A program made the position numbers and the translations under genes. Shown in pieces: positions 42,741 through 54,587 of a stretch of DNA of 64,000 nt. Below the pieces are notes generated by a model. It searched no databases and was not told the origin of the DNA. It saw only the letters and a list, made by a program, of their open reading frames with translations. The DNA is from Paroedura picta. Lineage: Eukaryota > Chordata > Lepidosauria > Squamata > Gekkonidae. Within the stretch, counting starts at the first letter, position 1. Every line of letters starts with the position of its first letter. The stretch is taken from contig NC_135384.1 of NCBI RefSeq assembly GCF_049243985.1, positions 13,574,501 through 13,638,500 on the forward strand, written 5' to 3'.

Positions 42741-42871
<131 letters not shown>

Positions 42872-42969
42872 ATTTTGTTGGCTCTATTGCTTTTGGTGAA
42901 ACATGTAACCCTGAGTGTTTCAGAAACAAACAAACAAACAAAAAATGGTTAGAAAATAGAGCCACTTAC

Positions 42970-43330
42970 CAATTGTTTGTTTCTTCATTCCATGGTCAAT
43001 ATGCCAACTGCATCACTTAGATTGAATCTGCATCCTTATCCACCTGTTCATTCAATAGTTTATACATTTTATATTAATTGGGTTTCTTATTACTACTCCC
43101 ACTGATCTAGGACATGGATATGCTTGTTGGTAACTGAGAACTTAGAACTGAGATAAAGATGATTCAGAAAAGGTCTTTTGTATTATTGTAAAGTCTCCAT
43201 TGAGGTTTCATCTCCAAAGAATTCATCAATTTAGAAAAGTGTTTCTAATCCTTTTTGGCAATTAGGAACTATGAAATGTATGAAGTACAAACACTACTGA
43301 AGGATAGCAATGTTTTCTGAACTCCATTAA
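42970..43330 (-). promoter_or_regulatory. Putative 5' exon region of the 40081-41142 OR
   Basis: On the minus strand AACAATTG|GTAAGTGG has its exon edge at 42970, about 1.8 kb before the ATG. The segment matches the equivalent position upstream of the 34247-35188 OR (36630-36960). Function is inferred from conservation and the donor. Confidence 0.45.
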
Positions 43331-43996
43331 AAAAAATAAATTTGTATTTTCATGCTACCTCTGTTCTTTTAGCATTACGTTTCTAATAGGAATGTGGATT
43401 CAAGGAATAATACATTTTTAAAAATGAGTCAACCAGAGGCATGCTGAGAATGAATAAAAATATCCCAGAGTCATTGGTTTCCCCATTCTGGCCCATCCAC
43501 CCCCAATCTTCTGAATTGCAATTCCTATGAAAGTTTCAAAAATCTAACATACATGCAGTCTGATAAAAGACACTTGGGCACGATAAATGAGGATGGGGCC
43601 CAGCTTCAAATGTGCGTGGGAAAATCGTAACATGGTCCACATTCCCTACAAGAGCCAAGAGGGCGGGGACTTGGAACTTTTGGCGGTGGGATGACTGGGT
43701 GTTTGAAGGTGTTCCACTTCATAGTTTGTTTCAGATTCTGAATTCCATTCCAGCATGCTCCGTGAGGTTACTTCACAACTGTCAACATTACAAGATAACA
43801 GAATAAAGTTTGTTCTTTCCAATGATGGTTGAACATCTAGTGTGGATAATTCCGATTACACCACCAAGAATATATTATTTGAATATTGCTGTGGGCTGAA
43901 TGTGTGTGTCAAGTTTCATAGTTAGTTCATAGTTGCTTCAGATGTGAGGTGCCTAGTCCAAGATTCTAAGTTCTATTCCAGCATGCTTCTTGTTTC

Positions 43997-44389
43997 ATGC
44001 CCCCAACTGTAACTCTGTCTGAGTCATCAGAGGATACTCTAGAGGTTGCAGCTGATCTTGATCCATTGCCAAAGCACGACAATCTCCAGGTACCACCTGG
44101 AGATGTGGCTAGTCAGGACCAGTCTGATACCCTAAAGGATAAGCAACCTGGTCCCAGACAGACTGGTACCCAGCCTGATGTGCCTGTTAATAAACACAAC
44201 CACTCTAGGAATTTGCTTTTACTGTTAAGTTTACTGAATCTTGACACAAATATACAAAATGTGAAGACTAAAAGTGAAGTGCCTAGTGTTTCTCACAACA
44301 AACCGAGAATTAGTCCTACTTTAGGCAGCATAGAACACAATGAAATCATCATATATCAAAATAGCATTTATGAAAAGGCTGACAGCTGA
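43997..44389 (+). CDS. Unrecognised 130-residue open frame
   Basis: Starts at a true ATG. The protein is polar and acidic (SESSEDTLEV, DQSDTLKDKQPGPRQ), with a leucine run (NLLLLLSLLNL) and no family motif I recognise. No signal peptide or transmembrane hairpin is evident. The DNA before it (about 43720-43760 and 43935-43990) carries a loose local duplication around ATTCCAGCATGCT. It could be part of a decayed mobile element, an untranslated stretch, or chance. I do not assign a function, and I doubt that it is a gene. Confidence 0.15.
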   Translation: MPPTVTLSESSEDTLEVAADLDPLPKHDNLQVPPGDVASQDQSDTLKDKQPGPRQTGTQPDVPVNKHNHSRNLLLLLSLLNLDTNIQNVKTKSEVPSVSHNKPRISPTLGSIEHNEIIIYQNSIYEKADS

Positions 44390-44711
44390 GTTGCCATTGG
44401 TAAACCAAATTTGAAATTACGAAAGAAATAATTTTAATGAGTTGGATTTCAAAGTTGTTTTCCACGGATGGTAGATTCTTTCTCCAGTGCATTAAATTGG
44501 CTCCACTGCTTGGAAAACAGCAACATCTTTTAAAAATAAATAAATTATTGAAAGACTCATGTCTGATTGAAAGGCAGATACCTTATCATGAATAAGATGG
44601 ACTAACGAAGAGGAGATGAAATCAGGATTTCCACAATGGTTGGGAAGGCAACTGGTCTGGACAACAGATCTATCAGATAATTTGCAATAGTCAGACAGGC
44701 TGTCTATTTTA

Positions 44712-45260
44712 TCTACAGGGCAAAAGACACATTGACTTGCAGGTGGGCACCTTGGGCTAAGGAAGACATACACACATATTCCTGTTGGCTTAAACATGGC
44801 CACAGCTTTATTATTACTCTGCAAGAATGTTGGTACAGCATGGAAGATTGAGCCTGACCTGCAATCAGCAGACCACAAGAACACAGACACCATCTGCACC
44901 CTGGAGCCCACCCTTGCTGCTGGGATCCCACCCGAGATAATTGTCCAGCAGCACCCCAGGATCCACCTGGTTTCCCTGCTGGGAACACAGGTTCCCTTAC
45001 TACTGAATTCCCACCACAGGGAAGTGTCCAGCTGGGGTGACAAGAGGAAGTGCACACTTCCCTTGTCCCCACCTCAGGCAACCTGGCACTGTAAACCCTG
45101 GGATGCCAAGGAGAGGCACCCACCTCCCTTGGTATCACCCTGGGCTACTTGGCACTACGAGTTCCATGCCTCCCCAGCCAGGTCAGCCCCACTCATGGAC
45201 CCACTGTCTCATAAGGAGGCCCTTAACCCTGGGGAGCCTGAGATGAAGACGTAACTCCCC
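44712..45260 (-). repeat. LTR-like dispersed repeat (fossil, weak call)
   Basis: On the minus strand a GC-rich body leads to AATAATAAAGCTGTGGCC and then CAACAGGAATATGTGTGTA with CCACCTGCAAGTCAATG. The last part recurs at 14986-15190 and 57048-57235, and a similar GC-rich body with AATATTAAAGTTGTGGCC lies at 49230-49560. A polyadenylation-like signal after a GC-rich body would suit a solitary LTR. No internal genes or paired ends were seen, so the class is uncertain. Confidence 0.3.
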
Positions 45261-45744
45261 TAAACAGGCTGCATCCCATGCCAAAACTGTCAGCTGCGAT
45301 AAAATGCAATTCAAAGACATTTGACAGTGGCCATTCAGACATAAACAATATTAGTTAATGTAACAAGGTGGGTGGGAGGGTTATTCTTCTGGTGGCAGGC
45401 CTGGCACAGGAGGCTAGGGGAGGATAAGATTATTCCATTACATATATACATGTATATAATAAATATATCACAATCTAAATGCAATATCTCCAAATTGCTA
45501 AGCACAATTCTTCTACTAAATTTACATTTGTTGAAAGCCAAAGATATTGCACAAGCATAGGTTTTAGAGAAAGAGTAAGCATAGGGAGAAGAGACTAATC
45601 AGACTGTATAGAACTCCTTCATGTCTCCTGCAGTATATTCACTCCTCACCAGGCCTTTTTTGTTAGTCTTTTTGTATTTTTGTTAATTTAAATTCATATA
45701 TTTCTTCATAGCTGGGACTTCCCAGAGTATAAAGAAACACCACA

Positions 45745-45815
45745 TCTCTAGATCAGGTGGCCAAACTGTAGCTCTCCAGATAACCATGGACTACAATTCC
45801 CATGAGAACCTAGAT
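45745..45815 (+). repeat. Dispersed short repeat
   Basis: GGTGGCCAAACTGTAGCTCT and CCATGGACTACAATTCCCATG form the start of a very common squamate short interspersed element. Only the first 70 bp are kept. No gene was seen from 45260 to 46540. Confidence 0.5.
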
Positions 45816-46544
45816 GGTCTATTTTTGCTGCCTTTTGTAACATACATGGGGACACACCACTTGTTATCAATGTAATCAAATATAATGACAGAGATGGAAT
45901 CAGCCAACATTGCTGCTAAATTTTGTCTAACATCTATTTACTACAGACCCACTCTTGCATGACTTTGATTAATGCAGGTCCAATGACCTCCTCTACAGCC
46001 TTTTGCATGACTATAGAGATTCTTCTTACCTTTTCCACTAGCCAAAATATTGGGTGGGTCCAGCTATAGTTTTAGATTTATTTAACTCAGCACACTTCTA
46101 AATCGTATATTCCTATCCCATTTCAAAGTTTCCTACTAGTATAAAATTATGTGCCTGAGGGAGGCAGGACTTAACCTCTCACATTGGAGAAATTAGCTAA
46201 TGATAAAGCAGCAGGTAAGGAGGGTTGGGAAAATGCTATCAGAATACCCGTCAGTCTCCTGTGGTGGTCAACTTATTCAATGAATTTTGCAATTAGGCTA
46301 GTAGGGGAATTGAGATATTTTTCACTGAAAATATCAAAACCCCTGCATTGTTGTCTAAGCCGAGTTCTGCACTGAGCAAAATGCAATTTGACCATCACAA
46401 ATTTTCATACAATTTTGAAGGTGGATTCTCATGTTCATTATTCATGTAAAACACTATTCAAAGTAAATATAGCTGATATATTATAGGGGTTCCACACACA
46501 GCAAGTGTTCTCTTGTTCTGATGCATCCCATGTTTCATATTTAG

Positions 46545-46708
<164 letters not shown>

Positions 46709-47005
46709 CCACATTCCATTCGGATTTGCGGCAGTTCACAGTAAAACGATAAAAACCAGTATGACCCATTAAAATCCATTAAAATTAACATTAAAAATGG
46801 CAATACAGAGTTCTAACCCCTCTCCCTCTCCCTCTGTCCAACTGTAGAAAGCCAGAACTCTTCCTTGATGGGAGCGAGGGTCCAGATGTTCCAATGCGGA
46901 GGGATCTTACTATGACCTCACTTTGTGTATATGGAATTATCAACACAAATCCAAGCTTTACTGAAACATTTTTTTACATATTTGGATAGATGAAAATATT
47001 CAATA

Positions 47006-47977
47006 TTATTGAATAGCTTTTGTCCAATATGAGGGGGCTGAAATTTTACCCAGCAATTTAGATAGGACTTCTTTAACTTCTTTGTTTCTTAAACTGTAGA
47101 CGATAGGATTAAACATAGGGGTCAGAATGGTATACAGTAAGGAAAGGATTTTGTTTAATTCCACTGATTGTGTTCCTACAGAGATGCTGTAAGTGATTCC
47201 GAGAGTCCCATAGAAAATGGTTACAATGGTAAGATGAGAACTGCAAGTGGAAAAAGCTTTTGACTTCCCAGAGGAAGATGGGATTTTGAGAATAGTTGAT
47301 ATTATATTGATGTAGGACGCGATGGTCAGGAGAAAAGGAAACAATGATACTGCAAAGCATGCCACAAAAATGGCCACCTCTGCTATGTGGGTGTCCGAAC
47401 AAGACAGCTTCAACAAGGGTGTCAAATCACAAAAGAAATGATCAACCTCATTGGGGCCACAAAGGGTTAAGGATGTGGATACAATGAAATTCAACCCAGC
47501 AGCCAACAGGAAGCCCCAGATCCAAGTCCCGGCTGTTAACTTAAAGCAGCAGTTCCAATTCATTGACTTGGCATAGTGCAGAGGATTACAGATGGCGAGA
47601 TAACGATCATAGGACATCAGCAACAGGAGAAAGCATTCAACAGTTCCTAAGGCACAGAAAATGTATAGTTGTATAAAACAACTTGCCAACGAAATGGTTT
47701 TCTCCTTCCTCAACAAATCCACCAGCATCTTGGGGGTGATGTTTGCAGTGTACCATATCTCCAGGAGAGACAGGTTGCCAAGAAAGAAGTACATGGGGGT
47801 ATGGAGCTTATTATCCACGGATACAACTATTAAAATAAGAAAGTTTCCAACCAATGTTATAAGATATACCGTCAAAAACAAAGGGAATAATAAAAGCTGC
47901 AGTTCTTGGAGGTCCCCAAAGCCAACGAGTATTAACAGGCTTGTTGCTGTTCCATTGCGTTGCCTGTCATTATCCAT
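47006..47977 (-). CDS. Olfactory receptor, class II, OR11-like
   Basis: Intact 323-residue receptor on the minus strand and of a different subfamily from the genes to its left. It has an NGT glycosylation site, LVGFGDLQELQLLLF, GN in TM1, PMYFFLGNLSLLEIWYTAN, MSYDRYLAICNPLHY, CGPNEVDHFFCDLTPLLKLSCSDT in the second extracellular loop, KAFSTCSSHLTIV and PMFNPIVYSLRNKEVKE. The NEVDHFFCDL-type loop and MSYDRY are typical of OR10/OR11-like receptors. The start follows CCCTTATTAG nine bases before the ATG, an acceptor match. The last transmembrane motif is PMFNP, a mild variant of PLLNP. It is probably functional. Confidence 0.95.
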   Translation of the reverse strand: MDNDRQRNGTATSLLILVGFGDLQELQLLLFPLFLTVYLITLVGNFLILIVVSVDNKLHTPMYFFLGNLSLLEIWYTANITPKMLVDLLRKEKTISLASCFIQLYIFCALGTVECFLLLLMSYDRYLAICNPLHYAKSMNWNCCFKLTAGTWIWGFLLAAGLNFIVSTSLTLCGPNEVDHFFCDLTPLLKLSCSDTHIAEVAIFVACFAVSLFPFLLTIASYINIISTILKIPSSSGKSKAFSTCSSHLTIVTIFYGTLGITYSISVGTQSVELNKILSLLYTILTPMFNPIVYSLRNKEVKEVLSKLLGKISAPSYWTKAIQ

Positions 47978-48157
47978 TGGGAAGCCCTAATAAGGGAAGG
48001 AAATTATTATTTTCAAAAGCAGCCAAATATTTTACATCCTGCAAATACATTTATGTAGATACCTAAGAATCAGTTACAATAGGAAGTAAAAGAGAAAATC
48101 AAAAGGCATATGATGTAGCTGTTACCTTTTGTCCCATATCCAATGTCTGTAAATGTG

Positions 48158-48304
48158 TATTCTTCTTGGCAGTCTTCAAGCAAAGGTTGGATACACACTT
48201 TTCTTGGATGCTTTAGGATGGTTAGGGCTGATCCTGCGTTGAGCAAGGGGTTGGACTAGATGGCCTGTGTGGCCCCTTCCAACTCTATGATTCTATGATT
48301 CTAT
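48158..48304 (+). mobile_element. CR1 LINE 3' end
   Basis: GGCAGTCTTCAAGCAAAGGT, GGATGCTTTAGGATGGTTAG and GGCCCCTTCCAACTCTATGA, ending in ATTCTATGATTCTAT. From 48305 to 49230 no gene was recognised. Confidence 0.9.
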
Positions 48305-49229
48305 TCTTCCAAGAATTTTAATTCTACTACTTCCAGGATATTAATCTAACCTGGATCCTGAAATCGCCAAGTTCCCATAGTTCTCTGTCTCAACTCAATG
48401 ATATGTATTTGTCATCTTACCAACCCCAACGACCGTTTCCCTATTTTGTTGCAAGCAATGATTTCTTTGCCTAATTTTAAGTAACTGTAGGTGATCCCTG
48501 TGCAATTGTGTTATGTATCGCACTAGAGATTTGTTACATAGAGAAAAAAAGATGTTTATACAATAAGACTCTGGAGAACATTCATAATTGATTTTTTTTA
48601 AAAAATGCTGATCATGTATGAGAACCAGAATGTTATAATGGACTGATTGATGAAGTTAGACCAGGGAACACCAGATACGATTTCGGCCCAGGTTTGGTGT
48701 GCACAGTTGAATCACAGGGCCATCCTACATTAAAAGGCCCAGAGTAACATAGGTGGGCAAGAACATGTTTGCCCCCTGGTGTTCTTTGGTGAAAAGGTAG
48801 GATAAAAATGTTATAAAGGACAAGCAGTGTTTGGCAGCATCCCTGAAAAGTCTGGAAAAAAATGATAGGTTGGAAGATGGGAGTGAAAAGACTGGCAGTG
48901 AATAATTGCAGCCACTAATTGATGAGATGGTAGGTGGGCCAGCAAGATGCAATGGCACTGAGCTGTGCTGCAGTAGGTATTCCGTGGAGGCACACATCGT
49001 GGCTGCAGGAGGGACGGTATCCTGGAGGTGCCTATTTAAAGTGCCATGAGGCAGGGCCTGGTCTCTCCGCTGATACAAGCCACCTGGACAGCTTCCCTCT
49101 TGTCTGCCCTAGTTATGTCGTTCATGGGTTCACTATTGTTATACTATCACAGCAGCATGAGAAAAGAGCCCATGATTTCAGGGCTTCAGTTTTCATACTG
49201 GAGCCCTGAGGGGGGTGTCTCTATAAGAG

Positions 49230-49565
49230 AATGGCTCGAATGAGTAGTGTGGCCTTCCCAGCTGGGTAAGGCAGGGGCTCTGAGCCAGGTGGCTGTGTGG
49301 CCAAATTAGGTGGGCACCTGTTGGCAAAGCTGCCCCCCTGGGAGAAGGACTCTGGGGGTAAGGAACCTTCCCTCTTGGCTGGGATGGGCAGAGGTACCAG
49401 GGCACTCCCAGAGCCAGGCATGAGTAGCCGGATGGCTGATGGTGGGCTCTACTTCTCGTGCCAGACCTCTGGCTCGAGATTGTGTAAGAATATTAAAGTT
49501 GTGGCCTTGTTACTGTCAATTGGAGTCATGTCTTGCTTGCTCCACAGTCCCAAACTGTCAACTGA
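49230..49565 (+). repeat. LTR-like GC-rich repeat (fossil, weak call)
   Basis: A GC-rich body with AAGAATATTAAAGTTGTGGCC and TGTCAATTGGAGTCATGTC, similar in layout to 44712-45260. No internal region or paired terminal repeat was found. Confidence 0.3.
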
Positions 49566-49789
49566 AAGCCAGTTGGGAAGTCTTTTGTTGAATTTGGTCC
49601 TGAGAAAAAATGCTACATGTAGAGAGTTGTGGTTAACTTCAGTATATTTAAAGGCTTGCTAGTGGGTCCTGCAAAAAAACTTGTGGAGGGGGAAATCTCA
49701 TTTCCATTATTTATCCATTATTTCTTCTTTGTTGAAATCGCCTATACCTTCTCTGATTTTCCTGCTTCCTTCTCTTCCCTTCACCCACT

Positions 49790-49985
49790 AGCAAGCCTTC
49801 TGTGCTTCCCCATATGCACCGAGCTGGGTGATCTTGGGCTTGCCACATCCCTGGTAAAGCTGTTTTTTACAGAGCAGTAATGTCAGGGCTCCCTCAGCCT
49901 CACCTACCTCAAAGGGTATCTGTTGTGGGGAGAGGAAAGGGAAGGTAAATATAAGACACTTTGAGACTCGTTCGGGTAGGCCTGG
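49790..49985 (+). mobile_element. tRNA-SINE family B, partial
   Basis: GAGCTGGGTGATCTTGGGCT, GTCAGGGCTCCCTCAGCCTC and TGTTGTGGGGAGAGGAAAGG up to TTCGGGTAG. The tRNA-like head is missing. Confidence 0.8.
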
Positions 49986-50454
49986 GGAAGTCATGCAAGT
50001 TGGGTGGTAGCAAGTAACCCATTGGTTGCTCTGGGTCTGGCCCTAATGAGTCCTCCCACAGAGGCCAAAGCAGACCTGGAAAAGGTCCTGCCCTCACTTC
50101 CTTCCCCCCTTTCTTTCCTTCGCTGAACAAATGACAGGTTTGAAGTCAGGCAGTACTGTTGGCAATCAGTGACCACAATGAAAGCATCAATGTCTTATAG
50201 CTCCTGACACTGCTTCTGTTATTTGGGGGATGGGACTCTACTGTGTTATTATTATTTTAAAGATTTCAGATTTCTCTGTTTTCCTCAAATCTGTAGAAAT
50301 TTGTAGAAATATATTAGACCCACCAGCATTCTCCTGGCAGGAATGCTTACCCTTTGACCACCAAGAAAGCTGGACTGGAGATCATAGGAGAATCACGAAA
50401 ATAGTCATGCAGGGTGGAGATTATGATAAGGAGAACTGGGTGAATTTGTTGAGG

Positions 50455-50548
50455 GAGGAAGTTGGCTGGATCCATTGTGCAGGGGGTTGGGCAAGATGAT
50501 CCTGGGAGCCCCTTTCAACTCTATGATTCTATGGTTCTATGATTCTAT
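50455..50548 (+). mobile_element. CR1 LINE 3' tail
   Basis: GGGGGTTGGGCAAGATGATC, CTTTCAACTCTATGATTC and further ATTCTATG repeats. Confidence 0.8.
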
Positions 50549-50760
50549 CTCCTCCCCCCTTCCACACACACATCTTAACTTAATTCTGACTAAGCATGCA
50601 TAGGATTGGGCTTCCAGCTTAGATTTTTCTCCACAAACGATAGCAAGCTGCTCCTTAATTTTATCTCGTATAATATTCCCTTTAGATCGTCCTGACCATA
50701 GCATTCATCTCCTTTATAAGACTGAATGGAGTTTTTTGAGTTTCAGTACAGTAACATAGA

Positions 50761-51045
50761 AGAGCCTCTTGTGGCGCAGGGTGGTAAGTGGCAGAAATGC
50801 TGTCTGAAGCTGTCTGCCCATGAGGCTGGGAGTTCAATCCCAGGAGCCGGCTCAAGGTTGACTCAGCCTTCCATCCTTCCGGGGTTGGTCAAATGAGTAC
50901 CCAGCTTGCTGGGGGGTAAAATGGTAATGACTGGGGAAGGCACTGGCAAACCACCCCGTATTGAGTCTGCCATGAAAACGCTAGAGGGCGTCACCCCAAG
51001 GGTCAGACATGACTCGGTGCTTGCACAGGGGATACCTTTACCTTT
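50761..51045 (+). mobile_element. tRNA-SINE family A
   Basis: Head AGCCTCTTGTGGCGCAGGG, box B-like GGGAGTTCAATCCC, tail TACCTTTACCTTTT. The flanks ACAGTAACATA and ACAGTACCATA look like a slightly diverged target duplication. Confidence 0.9.
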
Positions 51046-51339
51046 TTACAGTACCATAATTACTTTTGATTGATCATTTCCAGCCTCAAAAAATAATGGA
51101 TCCTCACTTTGCTCATTTAATTGTGTCCCATTTCTTCAATGGAAGGAGACTTCCTGCAATGCAAACACTCCTTCTGTCAGTCAAGAATCCTCTTGCATAT
51201 CTATGAGAACAACGCTCAACTATTGCCTGAGCAGAGTGAGATGATCTAATATATAGACCAAAATTTATTCTCATGCACTTTTTTATACAATAAACTAATA
51301 ATCCTTGCACAGGTTTCATAAAAAAACATAGAATTTTCT

Positions 51340-52311
51340 TCACTTCTTTTGGAAACATAAGTATTTACTAATGAATTTCCTGAAAGCGACATTCACTTCC
51401 TTATTTCTGAAGCTATAGACTAGAGGGTTCACCAGTGGTGTCAAAACAGTATAGAAAACAGATAAGATTTTCTTAACATCTACAGTTGAGGCTGAAGTTG
51501 GAACAATATAGACCAAAATTAGAGTCCCGAAGAATGAAGTCACTACAATCAAATGAGAGGAACAAGTAGAAAAGGTTTTTTGTCTGCCTGAGGCCGATGG
51601 GATCCTTAAAATTGTAGCAATGATAAAAATGTAGGAAGCCAGAGTCAAAAGAAAAGGAGGAAGAGCACAGACGGTAGAGAACGAGAGATCTACCACCGTA
51701 ATCAGACCTGTATCGCTACATGAAAGCTCCATCAATGGGGCAAAATCACAAAAGAAATGGTCAATTTCATTGGGCCCACAAAAGGTTAACTGGGACATGA
51801 AGGATATGATGACTGTGTTTACTGCAAAGCCACCAATCCAAGAACTGAAAGCTAAAATAAGACACATCTTGCTGGTCATGATATTTGGATATCGGAGAGG
51901 ATTGCATATCGCTGAATAGCGATCGTATGACATGGCTGACAAAAGGAAACACTCTGTTCCTGCCAGGCAGCCAAAGAAATAAAACTGTGCTATGCAGCCC
52001 CTAACAGAAATGGTTCTGTCCCCATTAAGGAGACTGACTAGCATTCTGGGCAGGAGGGTTGAGCTGTAGCAGGTCTCCAAACAGGATAGGTTGCCTATAA
52101 AAAAGTACATAGGGGTGTGCAGATGCTGATTAGCCACAACCAGAAGAATGATAAGGAGATTCCCAGTAACTGTCACGATGTAGATGAGTAGAAACAGCAA
52201 GAAGAGAAACACCTGCAGATGGTGCAGATCCCCGAATCCCAGGAGAAGGAATTCAGCGGTAACTGTTCGGTTTTCCACCTGGTAAGACACATTTCCTCTG
52301 TTGTTCATCAT
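51340..52311 (-). CDS. Olfactory receptor, class II, OR11-like
   Basis: Intact 323-residue receptor on the minus strand, related to the neighbour at 47006. It has NVSYQVENRTV with two glycosylation sites, FLLLGFGDLHHLQV, GN in TM1, PMYFFIGNLSCLETCYSS, MSYDRYSAICNPLRY, CGPNEIDHFFCDFAPLMELSCSDT, KTFSTCSSHLIVV and PLVNPLVYSFRNKEVN. The usual DRYLAIC has Ser in place of Leu (DRYSAIC). The open frame extends 16 codons upstream only by using a GTG. The ATG pair at 52311 lies directly after TTTTCCATTAG, a good acceptor, so I start there. It is presumed to be a functional odorant receptor. Confidence 0.95.
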   Translation of the reverse strand: MMNNRGNVSYQVENRTVTAEFLLLGFGDLHHLQVFLFLLFLLIYIVTVTGNLLIILLVVANQHLHTPMYFFIGNLSCLETCYSSTLLPRMLVSLLNGDRTISVRGCIAQFYFFGCLAGTECFLLSAMSYDRYSAICNPLRYPNIMTSKMCLILAFSSWIGGFAVNTVIISFMSQLTFCGPNEIDHFFCDFAPLMELSCSDTGLITVVDLSFSTVCALPPFLLTLASYIFIIATILRIPSASGRQKTFSTCSSHLIVVTSFFGTLILVYIVPTSASTVDVKKILSVFYTVLTPLVNPLVYSFRNKEVNVAFRKFISKYLCFQKK

Positions 52312-52423
52312 TCTAATGGAAAAGATTTTCTTTTGCTTTTCTGGAAAATTGAAAGTCACGTGATGGGAGAGTTAATAGCTCTACAGGTTTTAAAAACACA
52401 CATAATGATGAATGGGAATGGGC

Positions 52424-52690
52424 ACAAACCAGTTCAGAAAAGAAAGTTTGTGATGAATTTTAGCTGGTTCATGCTTAGTGAATTTTGTGGCAGGTTTACC
52501 AACATGAACTCCCATGAACTTTTAAGCAGTTTATGGGTATTTCATGGGAGTTCATGAATAGCAGAAAGCAGGAATTTAAAGGGCCTGGAGTCCTTTAAAC
52601 CCATGCTTTCTGATCCCTGCTGCTCGGTTGTTTTTGACTGCAGGGGTTTAAAGGAACTCAGAAGGTGTTCAAATAGCTTAGAGTCTATTT
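52424..52690. repeat. Dispersed MITE-like repeat, third copy
   Basis: Contains TTTGTGATGAATTTTAGCTG, CATGAACTCCCATGAACTTT, TTTCATGGGAGTTCATGAAT and TCCTTTAAACCCATGCTTTC. The CATGGGAGTTCATG inversions form a potential hairpin. Related to 5490-6060 and 25880-26240. Nothing was recognised from 52690 to 53165. Confidence 0.5.
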
Positions 52691-53165
52691 AGATACCTGA
52701 AACAAAAAAAAGCAGTGTAATAAATTCAGGGGTTTTTGGTCACAGAGTGTGACAGCCTCTGGATCTGTCTATCTATTCACATATACAATTGACATAATTT
52801 CAGAAAGTAATGAGCCATTTGGAAAAATACCCCAAAGGATTAAAAACAGCAGCTTAAAAATGTAGCTTAGATTAAAACTCATACAGAAGAAGCAGATATT
52901 AATTATGGAGCTCTTTTGGCAACAGCTTATCTTCCTGACTGTCTGTCTGCCCATCTACCCACCCATCCACCTAGGAAACCATCTACCTAACAGCATTAGC
53001 AGTAGGGGACAACAAGCATTTGCCTATATTCTACCACTTTCCTCAGTACAGTCTGAAAACTTCAGGTCTTCCTCCAGCTTATGTGGGTACTCTTTCTGAA
53101 GGAGAAAGGTTTCTGATGCTGGAGGAAGTCTTCAGACTTTGTTAAGTGGTGTTATTCGATACAGA

Positions 53166-53440
53166 ACACTAAGCCCGTGTAGTGGTTAAGACCAGCAGCT
53201 TCTAATCTGGAGAGCCAGATTTGATTCCACATGCAGCCAGCTGAGTGACATTGAGCCAGTTGCATTCCTGATAGAACATTTCTACAGGGAAGTCTTGAAA
53301 GAACTCTCTCAGTCCCATCTACCTCACAAGGTGCCTGACTGTTGAGGGAAGGGAAGGCAATTGTAAGCTACTATGAGACTCCTTTGGGCAGTGAAAATAA
53401 GGGAATAGAAACCAACTCTTCTTCTTCTAAGTTGAATTAC
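53166..53440 (+). mobile_element. tRNA-SINE family B, diverged
   Basis: CCGTGTAGTGGTTAAGACCA, GCCAGATTTGATTCC, CAGTCCCATCTACCTCACAA and a CTTCTTCTTCT tail. From 53440 to 54580 no gene or clear repeat was seen. Confidence 0.85.
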
Positions 53441-54587
53441 AGTAAGCATATTCTGGAAGAAACTGTTAACAATAGCAAGTGTTAAAGGAAATTCCTACAA
53501 CATTTGTGGAATAGGGGATTCAGAAGGCAGAGGAACACTGCAAATTGGAAGAAAACTGTTGTGACATTAACTATGGACAAATTGTACCATAATATGTGTC
53601 TTCTTACAAAACACTTAACTGAAAACTTACCTTCATTAACTTTATTTCTCTCTAGAATAATTCTCTCTAGAATTATTTAGACACATGCAGATTTCTTGGC
53701 AGTTTGTAATGCGATGACTTAAATATCTACAACAAAATAAATGCTGTTTTGTTCTACCTAACGCTAGCAGAGGATAGATGTTTGTTACCTAGTCAGCAGT
53801 ATAGCACTACTTATTTTTATCCTTACATGGTTGTTTGTATTTAGGATTGTCCCCAAGGAGTTTTTTACACAAGTGCTTTGTAAATCCCAGATGTGCACTA
53901 TAATCTTCAAGAAGCCTTCTGTTTATTTTAACCAGATCTCCTTGTGGGGCTTGTGATGATCAGACCACTGGTAAATGTAGTTCCTCATTGTCTGTTCTAA
54001 TTGACATCAGCTCCCAAGGATCTCAAGCAGTGAATAGCCCTCCTGTAAGTATGTATGTGATTTTTAGGTCACCCATCTCCAAATGATCTTGGGGAAACTT
54101 ACAGCAGTAGCTAAAAACAGTCAGACTCAAAACCAGTAAAACCAAAAAAGTTTCACATTAAAAACAAAAGGCAGCCACCTTAAAGCATGGCTGCTTGTTA
54201 ACGCAGTGGACAGCAAGCAGAGAAAGGCATGTTGGTTTTGTGGCTCAGTGGGATGTGCAACAGGTGATGCACATGTGCTAGAACGGGAGAGGTGGGACTC
54301 CCAGGCACCCTAGCCTCTTCACATCAGTGTGGTTGGACAGCTTCTCTCCCTCCCGCCCACCCATTTGTGTTGCATTCCACATGTTGCATGTTTGCAAGTT
54401 TGCATTTCTAATTTTATTAGTCACCCAGGGAATTGCTGGTCAACACAGTGGGATGGTAGGTGAATTTCCTCTAGGCCAGACTGGATTCTGGGGATCTTTG
54501 GTGATCTTTGGTGGAGTGGATCACTTGGGCATGAAATAGGGGTCACTGTGGGTGGGCAGGTAGTTGTAAGTTCCTGCATTGTGCAGT

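Noticed and set aside
44492-45254. Overlapping 140-190 codon frames on both strands
   Set aside because: They lie in a GC-rich dispersed repeat with a polyadenylation-like signal. There is no protein family match by eye.
52312-52359. N-terminal extension of the last OR from a GTG
   Set aside because: It needs a non-ATG start and would cross a good splice acceptor directly before the ATG at 52311.
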